From positions 36,492 to 100,491 of the forward strand of contig CAJUOP010000006.1 of the NCBI GenBank assembly GCA_910588465.1: a stretch of DNA of 64,000 nucleotides. The letters are read 5' to 3'. A model generated the notes under the pieces. The model saw nothing but the letters and a program-made list of their open reading frames with translations, made no database searches and was not told the origin of the DNA. Each line of letters opens with the position of its first letter. Within the stretch, counting starts at the first letter, position 1. Made by a program: the position numbers and the translations under genes. Origin of the DNA: an uncultured Christensenellaceae bacterium (lineage in GTDB: Bacteria; Bacillota; Clostridia; Christensenellales; Borkfalkiaceae). Shown here in pieces: positions 31,534 through 39,308 of this stretch.

Positions 31534-32592
31534 ATGGACGGCGGCTCAATCGGTCTATTGATCGCGCTTGTCGTGCTCGTTTTCCTGTCGGGGTGTTTCA
31601 GCGCGACGGAAACGGCTTACACAAGTTTCAGTACGGTAAGAATGAGGCGTATTGCGCAAAAAAAACGGTCGGCGCGGTTGGCGTTAAAACTCAGCGAGGA
31701 TTATAACCGCATTTTAACCACGCTTCTGATCGGCAACAATATCGTAAACCTTTCGGCGGCATCTATTTCCACCGTATTTTTTACTATCTTTTTTGCGGGT
31801 TACGGACCCACCATTTCCACGGTGGTGCTCACTGCGGTGGTGCTTGTATTCGGCGAAGTCACGCCCAAAACGTTAGCCAAGGAATCGCCCGAAAAATTTG
31901 CGCGCGGCATGGCGTATCCGCTCTGGGTGCTCACATATTTGTTTTATCCGCTCAATCTGTTGTTTGCGGGCTGGAAAAAACTGCTGTTTTTGATTTTCGG
32001 TCTGGATAAAAAGAAGCCCAAGTACACCGAAGAGGAATTCAAAATGATCGTTTCCGATATTCGGGAGGAGGGCGTTTTAAACGAGACGGAGCACGACCTT
32101 ATCACAAAGACGCTCCGTTACGACGAGCTGCACGTGGGCTCCTGCATGATTCCGCTCGATCGCGTAATTATGGTGGAGTCACGCGACAATTCGAGGCTTG
32201 TATATAAAATATTCCGTGAGACGAACTTTTCGCGTATCCCCGTGTACAAGGGGACCAAACAGAACGTGATCGGCATTTTGTACCGCGCGGATTTTTATGA
32301 AAATTTGCTTGCCGACCGCAGGAATTTCGACAATATTATCCGTCCCGTCACCTGGACGACGGCGGACATGAAGCTTTCGGAGCTGATGAACCGTATGCAG
32401 TCGATGCGGGTGCATATGCTGATCGTCGGTTCGGAGGGGAATGCGCTGGGGCTTATCACCCGCGAGGACATCATTGAGGAGTTGTTGGGCGACGTGGACG
32501 ACAGGTACGATTTAACGCCCGTGACCGCGCCGTTACAGCCCTTTATCCCCGAACCCGAAAGTCCCGATCCCGTAGACGAATCGGAAGAATAA
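31534..32592 (+). CDS. CNNM/CorC-type protein (DUF21 plus CBS pair)
   Basis: A 352-residue membrane protein of the hemolysin C/CNNM group, several of which export or regulate magnesium or cobalt. The N-terminal DUF21 membrane domain covers about residues 5-180, with FSGCFSATETAYTSFSTVRM near the start and a conserved GEVTPKTLAKE at about 108-118. Two CBS domains follow at about 205-325, including MIPLDRVIMV and GLITREDIIEELLGDVDDRYD. It lacks the usual extended C-terminal CorC domain, ending shortly after the CBS pair. GGAGG lies 15 bases upstream of the ATG across a T-rich tract, unusually far. A terminator closes the gene. Confidence 0.88.
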   Translation: MDGGSIGLLIALVVLVFLSGCFSATETAYTSFSTVRMRRIAQKKRSARLALKLSEDYNRILTTLLIGNNIVNLSAASISTVFFTIFFAGYGPTISTVVLTAVVLVFGEVTPKTLAKESPEKFARGMAYPLWVLTYLFYPLNLLFAGWKKLLFLIFGLDKKKPKYTEEEFKMIVSDIREEGVLNETEHDLITKTLRYDELHVGSCMIPLDRVIMVESRDNSRLVYKIFRETNFSRIPVYKGTKQNVIGILYRADFYENLLADRRNFDNIIRPVTWTTADMKLSELMNRMQSMRVHMLIVGSEGNALGLITREDIIEELLGDVDDRYDLTPVTAPLQPFIPEPESPDPVDESEE

Positions 32593-32610
32593 ACAAAGCA
32601 AACGTAAAAA

Positions 32611-32637
32611 AAGGCGTTCGGGAAGAACGCCTTTTTT
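32611..32637 (+). terminator. Intrinsic terminator
   Basis: Stem aaggcgttc/gaacgcctt with a five-base loop, then six T. Confidence 0.9.
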
Positions 32638-32808
32638 GCGGGAAATATGCCGAAAACAGGTTTTTTTATACGTGTTTGCATAGTTGTATTTTTTATCATG
32701 AAAAATAGGTGAATTTCGACAAAATATTGCTAAATTCGGTTGACAACGGCAAAGTGAAACGTATATAATAAATCGAGTTTGTTCAGTAGAACACAAAGGA
32801 GAATATTT

Positions 32809-33246
32809 ATGGAAATCAACGAGTACCTTTTAAAAATCATCCGCATTGCGAAAACGGCGGAAGAGATCAATTTTTTCCCTGCGTCTGCAAAGCTTTCTCA
32901 AACGGAGTTTCGTTTGCTGCGCGAAGTGCTTATGGAGCAGGAAAAGGGAAAAGAGATCATTTCCTCCGAGCTTGCGCGCAGACTGGGCATTACGCGCTCC
33001 GCGGTCTCGCAGATTGTAACGAAGATGGAGAAGAACGGCATTGTAAAGCGCGTCGATTCGCCCGTGGATAAAAAAATCGCTTACGTGCACCTTACCGACG
33101 ACACGCGCGCCGTATTCGAAGCGCAGTGCGAGCAGGCGAACGCGACGATGGAAAAAATCACCGCCGCTTACGGCGAGGAAAAGCTGCGCAAGCTGTTAAA
33201 ACAGTTCGACGAGTTTATGGAAACGTTTAAAAAAGTTTGCGAATAA
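32809..33246 (+). CDS. MarR-family transcriptional regulator
   Basis: A 145-residue winged-helix regulator. The DNA-binding region at about 50-85 reads SSELARRLGITRSAVSQIVT and then KMEKNGIVKRVDSPVDKKIA, the typical MarR wing. The ATG at 32809 follows AAAGGAGA; upstream in-frame starts lie in the promoter region. A promoter with TTGACA near 32740 lies upstream. The gene directly precedes the MacB-like ABC transporter and probably controls it. The ligand is unknown. Confidence 0.88.
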   Translation: MEINEYLLKIIRIAKTAEEINFFPASAKLSQTEFRLLREVLMEQEKGKEIISSELARRLGITRSAVSQIVTKMEKNGIVKRVDSPVDKKIAYVHLTDDTRAVFEAQCEQANATMEKITAAYGEEKLRKLLKQFDEFMETFKKVCE

Positions 33247-33322
33247 AAGCAAAATAATTACGAATGGATATATTCGGTTCGCGGTTATGGTGCTTTCGCT
33301 AAAATAAGGAGCAGAACGGCTT

Positions 33323-36058
33323 ATGTTAAAACTTACCGACATAAAAAAGGACTATAAGGTAGCCGACAGCTACGTGCACGCTTTAAAGGGCGTGAGTCTC
33401 GAATTCCGCGAGAGCGAGTTCGTCTGTATCCTCGGGCAGTCCGGCTGCGGCAAAACGACGCTTTTGAATATTATCGGCGGGCTTGACCACTATACTTCGG
33501 GCGATCTGATTATCGGAGGGAAATCCACCACTTCGTTTAAAGACAGGGATTGGGACGTTTACCGCAATCATCAGATAGGGTTTATCTTTCAGTCGTATAA
33601 CCTTATCCCGCACCAAACGGTTTTGGGAAACGTGGAAATCGCGCTTACCATTGCGGGTGTTAGCAAAGAGGAGCGAAAAGAACGCGCAAAACGGGCGCTA
33701 GAACGCGTCGGGCTGGGTGCTGAGCTGAATAAGCGCCCCAACCAGCTTTCGGGCGGCCAGATGCAGCGCGTGGCGATTGCGCGCGCCCTGGTGAATAATC
33801 CCGCAATTTTGCTTGCCGACGAGCCCACGGGCGCGCTGGACAGCGAGACGAGCGTGCAGATCATGGAGCTGATCAAAGAAATCGCGGGCGAACGGCTGGT
33901 GATCATGGTGACGCACAATCCCGAGCTTGCCGAGCTTTATGCCACGCGGATCGTAAAGCTGAAAGACGGACTTGTGGAAAACGACAGCAACCCCTATTCG
34001 GCGGAGGACCCGGCGCCTTCGGATCAGCTTTCCGAGAACGAATCGGGGTCGGTACCCGACGGCGGCGAACAAATCGGAAAAGCGGATAAGAGCGAGCGAA
34101 AAGGCGAAAAGGAACGCGCGCGCATGGGCTGGCTGACGACGCTTGCGCTCTCGGCGCGCAACCTGTTGACCAAGAAGGCGCGTACGGCGCTTACCGCGAT
34201 CGCGGGGAGCATCGGCATTATCAGCGTATGCCTTGTGCTGGCGCTGTCCAGCGGATTTAACGCCTATATCAAGCACACGGAAGAGGATATGCTCTCCTAT
34301 TATCCCGTGAGCGTGACGGAAAGCTCGTACGATATGGCTACGGTCATGACGCAGTTTACCTCTCCCAAAGATATGCCCGACTTATCGGAGATCGGCGACA
34401 AGGTTTACGTAGACTCCTTTCTTACCAGCCTTGCGGACGGAATGACCATCCGCAACAATATCAGCGAAACCTATCTTTCGTATATAGCTGCCATGGATCC
34501 GAGCTTATGCGGCGCCATTCAATACGGTTACGGCGCTTCCATCACCGACAATATGTTTACCAACGTGGATACGGCGATAAACGACGACGAAAACAATTTA
34601 CATACCACCACGCGTTCGCTGAGCAATTTAAAATCTTACTATATCGGAGTGGTTCAACGCCGCGCCGCCGAATACGGCAATTTGGTCGGTTTTGCCGATT
34701 TCTTTGGAAACATCGTGAATAAGATGCCGGGCACGTCCGATTTTACCGACCAGTCTTACGGCGGTTACGTTCATTCGCAGTACGACGTGGTTGCGGGCGA
34801 TTTTCCGAAAAACGCCAACGAGGCGGTGATCGTCGTGGGTAAGAATAACGAAATTTCCGATTTGACGCTTGCTCAGCTGGGACTTCTGAACGAGAAAAAA
34901 TTTATCTCCCTGTTCAAAAAAGGCGCGGACGGCACGCAGAGTTTGCTCAACGAAGATTCGGTGCTCGACTTTGACGAAGTAATCGGAAAACCGTACACTT
35001 TTTTCTATAACGACAGCGTTTATCATAAAACCTCGGATTGGGAAACGTGGAATCCTGTGTTGTCCGGGGCGGGACGCTATCCCTTCCAGTACAGCGGTCA
35101 GCGCGCGGACGGAGATATCGTTGCGGAAGAGGACGAGGGGATCAACATTCAGGTGACGGGGATCTTACGTCTGAAAGAGGGGCTCACTTACGGCTGTCTG
35201 TCAAGCGGGCTCAATCTGACCGAAGCTACGGTAGATCAGTACGTGCAGGGGAATCTCGATTCGCAAATCGTGAAGTGGATGAAGGACGACGCCCAGAGCT
35301 CTGCAAAGCTGCCCGAGTCGGCGGGTCCTTATGCGGGCACAGACGTATATTTTTCTCCCTCCGTCAACTTGAACGAGAAGTATTTCAGTTTGGTGGAAGA
35401 GGAGAATATTTATATTACGCTCGAAAAAGACGACGTCGTGCGCTCGCTCGGCGGAGATCAATCTCCCACTTCCATTCGCTTTTATGCGAACGACTTCGAC
35501 AGCAAGGACGCCATGCTCGAATATTTCGATGCATGGAACGGCTTGTGCGAATTGAACGGAAGCTATAACGGCGTAACGTTGGGAACAGCGGATAAGATTA
35601 CCTATTCCGATCAGGTGGGGCTGCTGATGGGGATGATGCAGACGATGCTCAACGCCATTACGTACGTCCTGGTAGCGTTTACGGCGATTTCGCTGGTGGT
35701 TTCCTCCGTGATGATCGGCATTATCACTTACGTTTCGGTAGTGGAGCGCGTCAAGGAAATCGGCGTGCTGCGTTCGCTGGGCGCTCGGAAGCGGGACATC
35801 AAAAATCTGTTCAACGCGGAAACGTTTATTATCGGACTGTCCGCGGGATTGTTCGGAGTGGTCGTCACGTATGTGCTTTCCATATTTATCAACCTGATTA
35901 TGAACGTGCTTACGGGAATTGCGGGGCTTGCCGCGCTCTCACCCGTAGCGGCGCTCGTCATGGTAACGGTAAGCGTGGTGCTTACGCTGATCTCGGGACT
36001 GATTCCCGCCAGCGTCGCCGCGAAAAAAGATCCCGTAATCGCGCTGAGAACGGAATAA
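33323..36058 (+). CDS. MacB-like ABC transporter, fused ATPase and permease
   Basis: A 911-residue fusion of an ABC ATPase and an FtsX/MacB-type permease. The ATPase spans about 1-225: Walker A GQSGCGKTT at 38-46, signature LSGGQ near 145, Walker B ILLADEP near 165. A charged linker at about 230-270 is followed by the first membrane segment near 288-310, a large extracellular domain and three C-terminal membrane segments from about 780. In Gram-positive bacteria such proteins are linked to resistance to antimicrobial peptides or to lipoprotein-related envelope processes. It follows a MarR gene, probably its regulator. Confidence 0.93.
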   Translation: MLKLTDIKKDYKVADSYVHALKGVSLEFRESEFVCILGQSGCGKTTLLNIIGGLDHYTSGDLIIGGKSTTSFKDRDWDVYRNHQIGFIFQSYNLIPHQTVLGNVEIALTIAGVSKEERKERAKRALERVGLGAELNKRPNQLSGGQMQRVAIARALVNNPAILLADEPTGALDSETSVQIMELIKEIAGERLVIMVTHNPELAELYATRIVKLKDGLVENDSNPYSAEDPAPSDQLSENESGSVPDGGEQIGKADKSERKGEKERARMGWLTTLALSARNLLTKKARTALTAIAGSIGIISVCLVLALSSGFNAYIKHTEEDMLSYYPVSVTESSYDMATVMTQFTSPKDMPDLSEIGDKVYVDSFLTSLADGMTIRNNISETYLSYIAAMDPSLCGAIQYGYGASITDNMFTNVDTAINDDENNLHTTTRSLSNLKSYYIGVVQRRAAEYGNLVGFADFFGNIVNKMPGTSDFTDQSYGGYVHSQYDVVAGDFPKNANEAVIVVGKNNEISDLTLAQLGLLNEKKFISLFKKGADGTQSLLNEDSVLDFDEVIGKPYTFFYNDSVYHKTSDWETWNPVLSGAGRYPFQYSGQRADGDIVAEEDEGINIQVTGILRLKEGLTYGCLSSGLNLTEATVDQYVQGNLDSQIVKWMKDDAQSSAKLPESAGPYAGTDVYFSPSVNLNEKYFSLVEEENIYITLEKDDVVRSLGGDQSPTSIRFYANDFDSKDAMLEYFDAWNGLCELNGSYNGVTLGTADKITYSDQVGLLMGMMQTMLNAITYVLVAFTAISLVVSSVMIGIITYVSVVERVKEIGVLRSLGARKRDIKNLFNAETFIIGLSAGLFGVVVTYVLSIFINLIMNVLTGIAGLAALSPVAALVMVTVSVVLTLISGLIPASVAAKKDPVIALRTE

Positions 36059-36109
36059 TTTACGGCGCGTTCGTCCATACTGAAATCAGCAAAAGAAAGA
36101 GGTTTTCTT

Positions 36110-36190
36110 ATGGAGAAAAAGAAAATACCCAATCTCACGGACGAAGAATACGAAGAGTACTTAAAGTCGCTCTTGGAAAAATCGGAGTAA
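36110..36190 (+). CDS. 26-residue charged peptide
   Basis: A possible small gene starting MEKKKIPNLTDEEYEEYLKS with a GAAAGAGG ribosome binding site seven bases before the ATG. It follows the ABC transporter gene by 51 bases, on the same strand. It is predicted helical, with an alternating charged pattern. The stop codon lies in the loop of the terminator hairpin, so the frame uses all available space up to the terminator. The function is unknown. Expression is inferred only from the ribosome binding site and location. Confidence 0.5.
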   Translation: MEKKKIPNLTDEEYEEYLKSLLEKSE

Positions 36191-36205
36191 CCGCTCCGAT
36201 TTTTT
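36180..36205 (+). terminator. Intrinsic terminator of the ABC transporter unit
   Basis: Stem aatcggag/ctccgatt with a six-base loop that contains the preceding stop codon, then a T-tract. Confidence 0.8.
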
Positions 36206-36333
36206 CTTTTTCGTCGGAAGGCAAAAAGGGAAGAGTAAAAGATTCTTTCATATTATTCCTTTTTCGACAAAATGAGGACAAAATCTTTTTATCGGAAATG
36301 ATATAATTTTCAAAAAACCGTGCGGAGACGGGT

Positions 36334-37068
36334 ATGACAAGGAAAATCGTAATCACTTCGGGCAAAGGCGGTGTGGGCAAGACAACGGTCTGCTGCAACC
36401 TGGGGGTTCAGCTCGCAAAAAGGGGCAATCGCGTAATTGTCTGCGATCTGGATTTCGGCTTGAACAACGTAGACGTCGTGCTCGGCGTGGAAAACAGAGC
36501 GGTATACGACGTAGTGGACGCGATCGAGGGTAGATGTCGTCCCCGTCAGGCGCTGGTGCAGCATCCCCGTTATCCTACGCTCTATTCGTTATCCAGCAAC
36601 CGCATTTTGGAACGCTACGTCTCTCCGCAGGCGGTGCGGCTGATTCTCGATTCGCTTGCGCCGCAGTACGATTTTATTTTGATCGATTCGCCTGCGGGCA
36701 TCGAGGACGGCTTTCACCGCGCCGTGTCCTGCGCGGACGAGGGGCTGGTCGTAACCACTCCGCATATTTCCGCCATGCGCGATGCGGACCGAGTGGCGGG
36801 CGTGTTAAAGAGCTACCGTCTGAAAAACGTAGGACTTGCGGTGAATTTGGTGCGCAAAGATTTTATTCGCCGCGGGGAGATCATCTTGCCGCAGGAAATC
36901 GCGGACGCGCTCAGGCTGCCGTTGGTTTCGGTGATTCCCGAAGAGGACAAACTGTTTTTAGACAATGTGACGGAGCGCTCGCGCGCGTTCAGATACCTTG
37001 CGCAATTTTATGAGAGCGGGGAAAGAATCGCGTTCTCTGCAGAGAAAAAATTGTTTAAAAGGAGATAG
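36334..37068 (+). CDS. minD: Septum site-determining ATPase MinD
   Basis: A 244-residue ParA/MinD-type ATPase that positions the division septum by recruiting MinC to the membrane. The deviant Walker A GKGGVGKTT is at about 10-18, and the MinD region VCDLDFGLNNVDVVLGVENR at about 38-57. IDSPAGIEDGF near 120 is Walker B. The C-terminal SAEKKLFKRR may be a short membrane-targeting helix. No minC or recognisable minE is adjacent: the next gene encodes an unrelated-looking 74-residue protein one base later. GCGGAGACGG precedes the ATG. Confidence 0.9.
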   Translation: MTRKIVITSGKGGVGKTTVCCNLGVQLAKRGNRVIVCDLDFGLNNVDVVLGVENRAVYDVVDAIEGRCRPRQALVQHPRYPTLYSLSSNRILERYVSPQAVRLILDSLAPQYDFILIDSPAGIEDGFHRAVSCADEGLVVTTPHISAMRDADRVAGVLKSYRLKNVGLAVNLVRKDFIRRGEIILPQEIADALRLPLVSVIPEEDKLFLDNVTERSRAFRYLAQFYESGERIAFSAEKKLFKRR

Positions 37069-37069
37069 T

Positions 37070-37294
37070 ATGAAAAATAGCAAACAGCGGCTGGTGAACG
37101 TGTTAGAGCAGGATAAAGAGGAGATGAACGAGCCCACGCGCGAAGCGGCGAAACATGATTTTTCTCAGCTTGCCGAAGAATATTTCGAGAAGGAAGGGGA
37201 TTGCAAACTGGAAATAAAGCGCGCTAAGGGGGGCTATGAGGTGAATCTTTCCTTCCGCGCCGTACGCATTAAAAATTTTACGTCGTTGAAATAA
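37070..37294 (+). CDS. 74-residue protein in the minE position
   Basis: It starts MKNSKQRLVNVLEQDKEEMN with an excellent AAAAGGAGATAG ribosome binding site and lies one base after minD, so co-translation is likely. The N-terminal half is acidic and helical; the C-terminal half KRAKGGYEVNLSFRAVRIKN is basic and beta-like. I do not see MinE motifs. It could be a highly diverged MinE, another MinD partner or a lineage-specific protein. The tight linkage argues for a functional link with MinD. Confidence 0.75.
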   Translation: MKNSKQRLVNVLEQDKEEMNEPTREAAKHDFSQLAEEYFEKEGDCKLEIKRAKGGYEVNLSFRAVRIKNFTSLK

Positions 37295-37305
37295 ACGGGT
37301 TTTTG

Positions 37306-37334
37306 TTGACATTTTAAAAAATCGGGTGTATACT
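37306..37334 (+). promoter_or_regulatory. Strong promoter ahead of tRNA-Ser region
   Basis: TTGACA at 37306-37311, a 17-base spacer and TATACT at 37329-37334. Confidence 0.7.
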
Positions 37335-37366
37335 GTAATTATATTACATATTTCCCGATTTTTTTT
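37315..37366 (+). terminator. Terminator of minD unit, overlapping the next promoter
   Basis: Arms aaaaatcggg (ending 37326) and cccgatttttttt (37354-37366) enclose a smaller inverted repeat gtaat/attac. The -10 box of the tRNA promoter is inside this hairpin. Confidence 0.55.
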
Positions 37367-37372
37367 AGTTAC

Positions 37373-37460
37373 GGAAGGATAGCAGAGCGGTAAGGCTGCG
37401 CCTTCGGTACGACGAATGCGGCGGTCTTGAAATGCGATTGATTTCAATGGGATTATTCCC
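37373..37460 (+). pseudogene. tRNA-Ser-like remnant
   Basis: The sequence opens ggaaggatagcagagcggt, like a tRNA-Ser acceptor and D arm. About 24 bases later it continues atgcggcggtcttgaaat, like the rest of a D arm and the 5' half of a UGA-anticodon arm. After this the similarity stops: no matching variable arm, T arm or acceptor 3' strand follows. It lies downstream of a strong promoter. I interpret it as a decayed tRNA-Ser gene with an insertion in the D loop. A different folded RNA cannot be excluded. Confidence 0.45.
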
Positions 37461-37660
37461 TTAAATCTTTCTACAACGGATTTTCCTGACTGCTTTGAAA
37501 CTTGCTTAAACGCCCGATTTTCGGCTTTAAACGGCTTGTTTTAGGCGATAACTTGTAACATTCAATTTCTACAACGGAAGTTGCAAATTGTAGACTTCTA
37601 CAAACTTTTCCACAAAATCATTTTCGCTTGATGTTGCGGTTAAAATTGAATATTTTGTTT
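37461..37660. repeat. AT-rich spacer with 13-bp direct repeats
   Basis: TTTCTACAACGGA occurs at 37468-37480 and 37566-37578, 98 bases apart, with a related CTTCTACAA near 37593 that forms an inverted repeat with a preceding TTGTAG. I find no gene in the spacer. It could be a recombination scar or part of the tRNA precursor. Confidence 0.6.
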
Positions 37661-37748
37661 GCAGAGATGGCTGAGAGGTCTATAGCGGTAGTCTTGAAAA
37701 CTATTGAAGCGAGAGCTTCCGGGGGTTCGAATCCCTCTCTCTGCGCCA
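37661..37748 (+). tRNA. tRNA-Ser, anticodon UGA
   Basis: 88 bases including an encoded CCA. The acceptor stem gcagaga/tctctgc is perfect, the anticodon stem is gtagt/actat with loop CTTGAAA giving anticodon TGA (37695-37697). The long variable arm (gaagcgagagcttc) is typical of tRNA-Ser, and the T loop is TTCGAAT. Confidence 0.97.
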
Positions 37749-37780
37749 TATTTAGTATCCGAAAAGGATGCTAAACAAAA

Positions 37781-37815
37781 AAACACACAATATAAAGCAT
37801 ATTGTGTGTTTTTTT
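37781..37815 (+). terminator. Terminator after tRNA-Ser
   Basis: Perfect stem aaacacacaatat/atattgtgtgttt followed by T-rich sequence. A second, smaller hairpin (tagtatcc/aggatgcta-like) lies just before it. Confidence 0.85.
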
Positions 37816-37900
37816 GTGTGATTTACCGCTACATATTTTTTGCAAACTCTACCCTGCACTAAAACGAGAAAAAATTTCTTGACCTGTTTGCGAAAAATTG

Positions 37901-37929
37901 TTGACAGAATGCAAAAAGAATCATATAAT
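37901..37929 (+). promoter_or_regulatory. Promoter of the RFN-ribU transcript
   Basis: TTGACA at 37901-37906, a 17-base spacer and TATAAT at 37924-37929: a full-consensus sigma-A promoter. Confidence 0.85.
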
Positions 37930-37942
37930 AAATGCAGTTGAA

Positions 37943-38058
37943 TATTCTTTGGGGCGGAGTGTAATTCTCCACCGGCAGTAAAGTCTGCGAAGAGCGAGAG
38001 CTCCCGAACGGGTGAAATTCCCGTACCGACGGTATAGTCCGGATGAAAAAAGAAACGG
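37943..38058 (+). promoter_or_regulatory. FMN riboswitch (RFN element)
   Basis: All conserved RFN blocks are present in order: GGGGCGGAGTGTAATTCTCC, ACCGGCAGTAAAGTCTGCGA, the variable gagcgagagctc hairpin, ACGGGTGAAATTCCCGT, and CCGACGGTATAGTCCGGATG followed by AAAAAAGA. It senses FMN and here precedes a terminator and the riboflavin transporter gene ribU, so high FMN should cause early termination. Confidence 0.97.
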
Positions 38059-38067
38059 ATACTTTCA

Positions 38068-38092
38068 CCCCGCAATTTTTGCGGGGTTTTTT
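38068..38092 (+). terminator. Riboswitch-controlled terminator
   Basis: Stem ccccgcaa/ttgcgggg with a short loop, then six T, directly after the FMN riboswitch and before ribU. Confidence 0.9.
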
Positions 38093-38133
38093 CAAAGAAT
38101 ATCCACAGAAAAATTTTTTCGGAGGTATTCTTT

Positions 38134-38862
38134 ATGGAGGAGCAAAGAACGGAAGGCGCGCAAGAGGCGGTAGCGGAAGAGGTCGCTAAAGCGCAGGAAG
38201 CGCCGCGGGAACAAAGGCGGGGGAATAAGGCGAAAGCGGTGCTACGCAAACATTTTACCGCTCCGCGCATGGCGTATATGGCGATATTTACCGCGCTGGC
38301 GTTCGTCGTTTCGCTGTTCGAATTTCCCGTTTTTCCGCAGGCGGTTTTTTTAAAGCTCGACTTTGCGAACGTATTTTTCATGATCGAGGGATTCATGTTC
38401 GGTCCCGTGGAAGCGTTCGTTTCCATCGGGCTGAAAGAGCTTTTGAGCTTTGCCAAGTCGACTTCGGGGGGAGTCGGTCAGCTCGCCAACTTTTTAATGT
38501 CTACGGCGTACGTTTTGGTCCCCGCCGTCGCTTACCGCTTAAAACGGGGAAAGTGGTGGGTGCTGCTCTATCTTGCGATCGCGTGCGCGGTGCAGACGGG
38601 AGTCAGCCTGCTGGTAAACCGCTATATCAATTTTCCGTTCTTTATGGGTGCGGGGGCGGCGGACAACTTTGCCAATCTCTGGACGTTCGTGCTTTACTTT
38701 AACATCATTAAGAGCGTTGCGATCAGCGCGATCGTGTTTTTAATTTATAAGCCGCTTTCCAAGTTTATTAACATGACGGCGGAGAAGTTCGAAAAACGCG
38801 CGGTTGCCGCGCGCAAGGCAAGGAGGGAGGCGAAAACCTCCGACAGAAAAAAACGCACCTGA
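38134..38862 (+). CDS. ribU: Riboflavin ECF transporter S component RibU
   Basis: Membrane substrate-binding subunit for riboflavin uptake, working with the shared ECF ATPases and EcfT encoded elsewhere. It has 242 residues. The N-terminal 40 residues are charged and cytoplasmic; about six membrane segments follow from about residue 47, with KLDFANVFFMIEGFMFGPVE near 74-93 typical of RibU, and a long basic tail. Control by the upstream FMN riboswitch strongly supports the substrate. TTCGGAGG precedes the ATG. The charged N-terminal extension is longer than in Bacillus RibU. Confidence 0.94.
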   Translation: MEEQRTEGAQEAVAEEVAKAQEAPREQRRGNKAKAVLRKHFTAPRMAYMAIFTALAFVVSLFEFPVFPQAVFLKLDFANVFFMIEGFMFGPVEAFVSIGLKELLSFAKSTSGGVGQLANFLMSTAYVLVPAVAYRLKRGKWWVLLYLAIACAVQTGVSLLVNRYINFPFFMGAGAADNFANLWTFVLYFNIIKSVAISAIVFLIYKPLSKFINMTAEKFEKRAVAARKARREAKTSDRKKRT

Positions 38863-38870
38863 AAAATTTC

Positions 38871-38899
38871 TTGCAAAATTCTGCCGTATGCGGTATAAT
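38871..38899 (+). promoter_or_regulatory. Promoter of tsaE, predicted leaderless
   Basis: TTGCAA at 38871-38876, 17 bases, TATAAT at 38894-38899. The expected start of transcription is 38906, one base before the tsaE ATG at 38907. Confidence 0.75.
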
Positions 38900-38906
38900 A
38901 CCGAAT

Positions 38907-39308
38907 ATGGCAGTTTTTTTATCGCACGGAGAAGAGGAAACCGTGCAATGGGCACAAAATTACGCGCGTACGCTTTCCGCGGGTGATACCGTTTTATTGA
39001 ACGGCGAAATGGGGGCGGGCAAAACCGCGATTGCCAAGGGGATCGCGTGCGGGCTGGGCATTCGTTCCGAAGTTACAAGCCCCACGTACGCCTATATCAA
39101 CAGCTACGGAGACAGGCTGTTTCATTTCGACTGTTACCGCGTGGAGAGCGAGGAGCAGGCGGAACGGCTGGGCTTTTCCGATTATTTCGAAGCGGGCGGA
39201 ATATGTCTTGTGGAGTGGGGCGAAAATATAGCGGGACTGTTGCCCGAACGTTGCAAAGAAATTTTTGTAAGCAAGCGCGGAGAAAACGAAAGGGAGATAC
39301 GGTTTTGA
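38907..39308 (+). CDS. tsaE: tRNA t6A synthesis ATPase TsaE
   Basis: Essential P-loop ATPase of the TsaB-TsaD-TsaE complex that makes N6-threonylcarbamoyladenosine at position 37 of ANN-decoding tRNAs. It has 133 residues. Walker A GEMGAGKTA is at about 32-40; SPTYAYINSY at about 60-69 and FDCYRV near 77 follow. The start is the ATG giving MAVFLSHGEEE, since anything upstream lies inside the -10 box. The 3' end overlaps tsaB (TTGA). Confidence 0.95.
   Translation: MAVFLSHGEEETVQWAQNYARTLSAGDTVLLNGEMGAGKTAIAKGIACGLGIRSEVTSPTYAYINSYGDRLFHFDCYRVESEEQAERLGFSDYFEAGGICLVEWGENIAGLLPERCKEIFVSKRGENEREIRF

Noticed and set aside
39047..39304. Upstream extension of tsaB
   Set aside because: The frame is open but overlaps tsaE completely; the TTG at 39305 with its ribosome binding site and the family N-terminus fixes the start.
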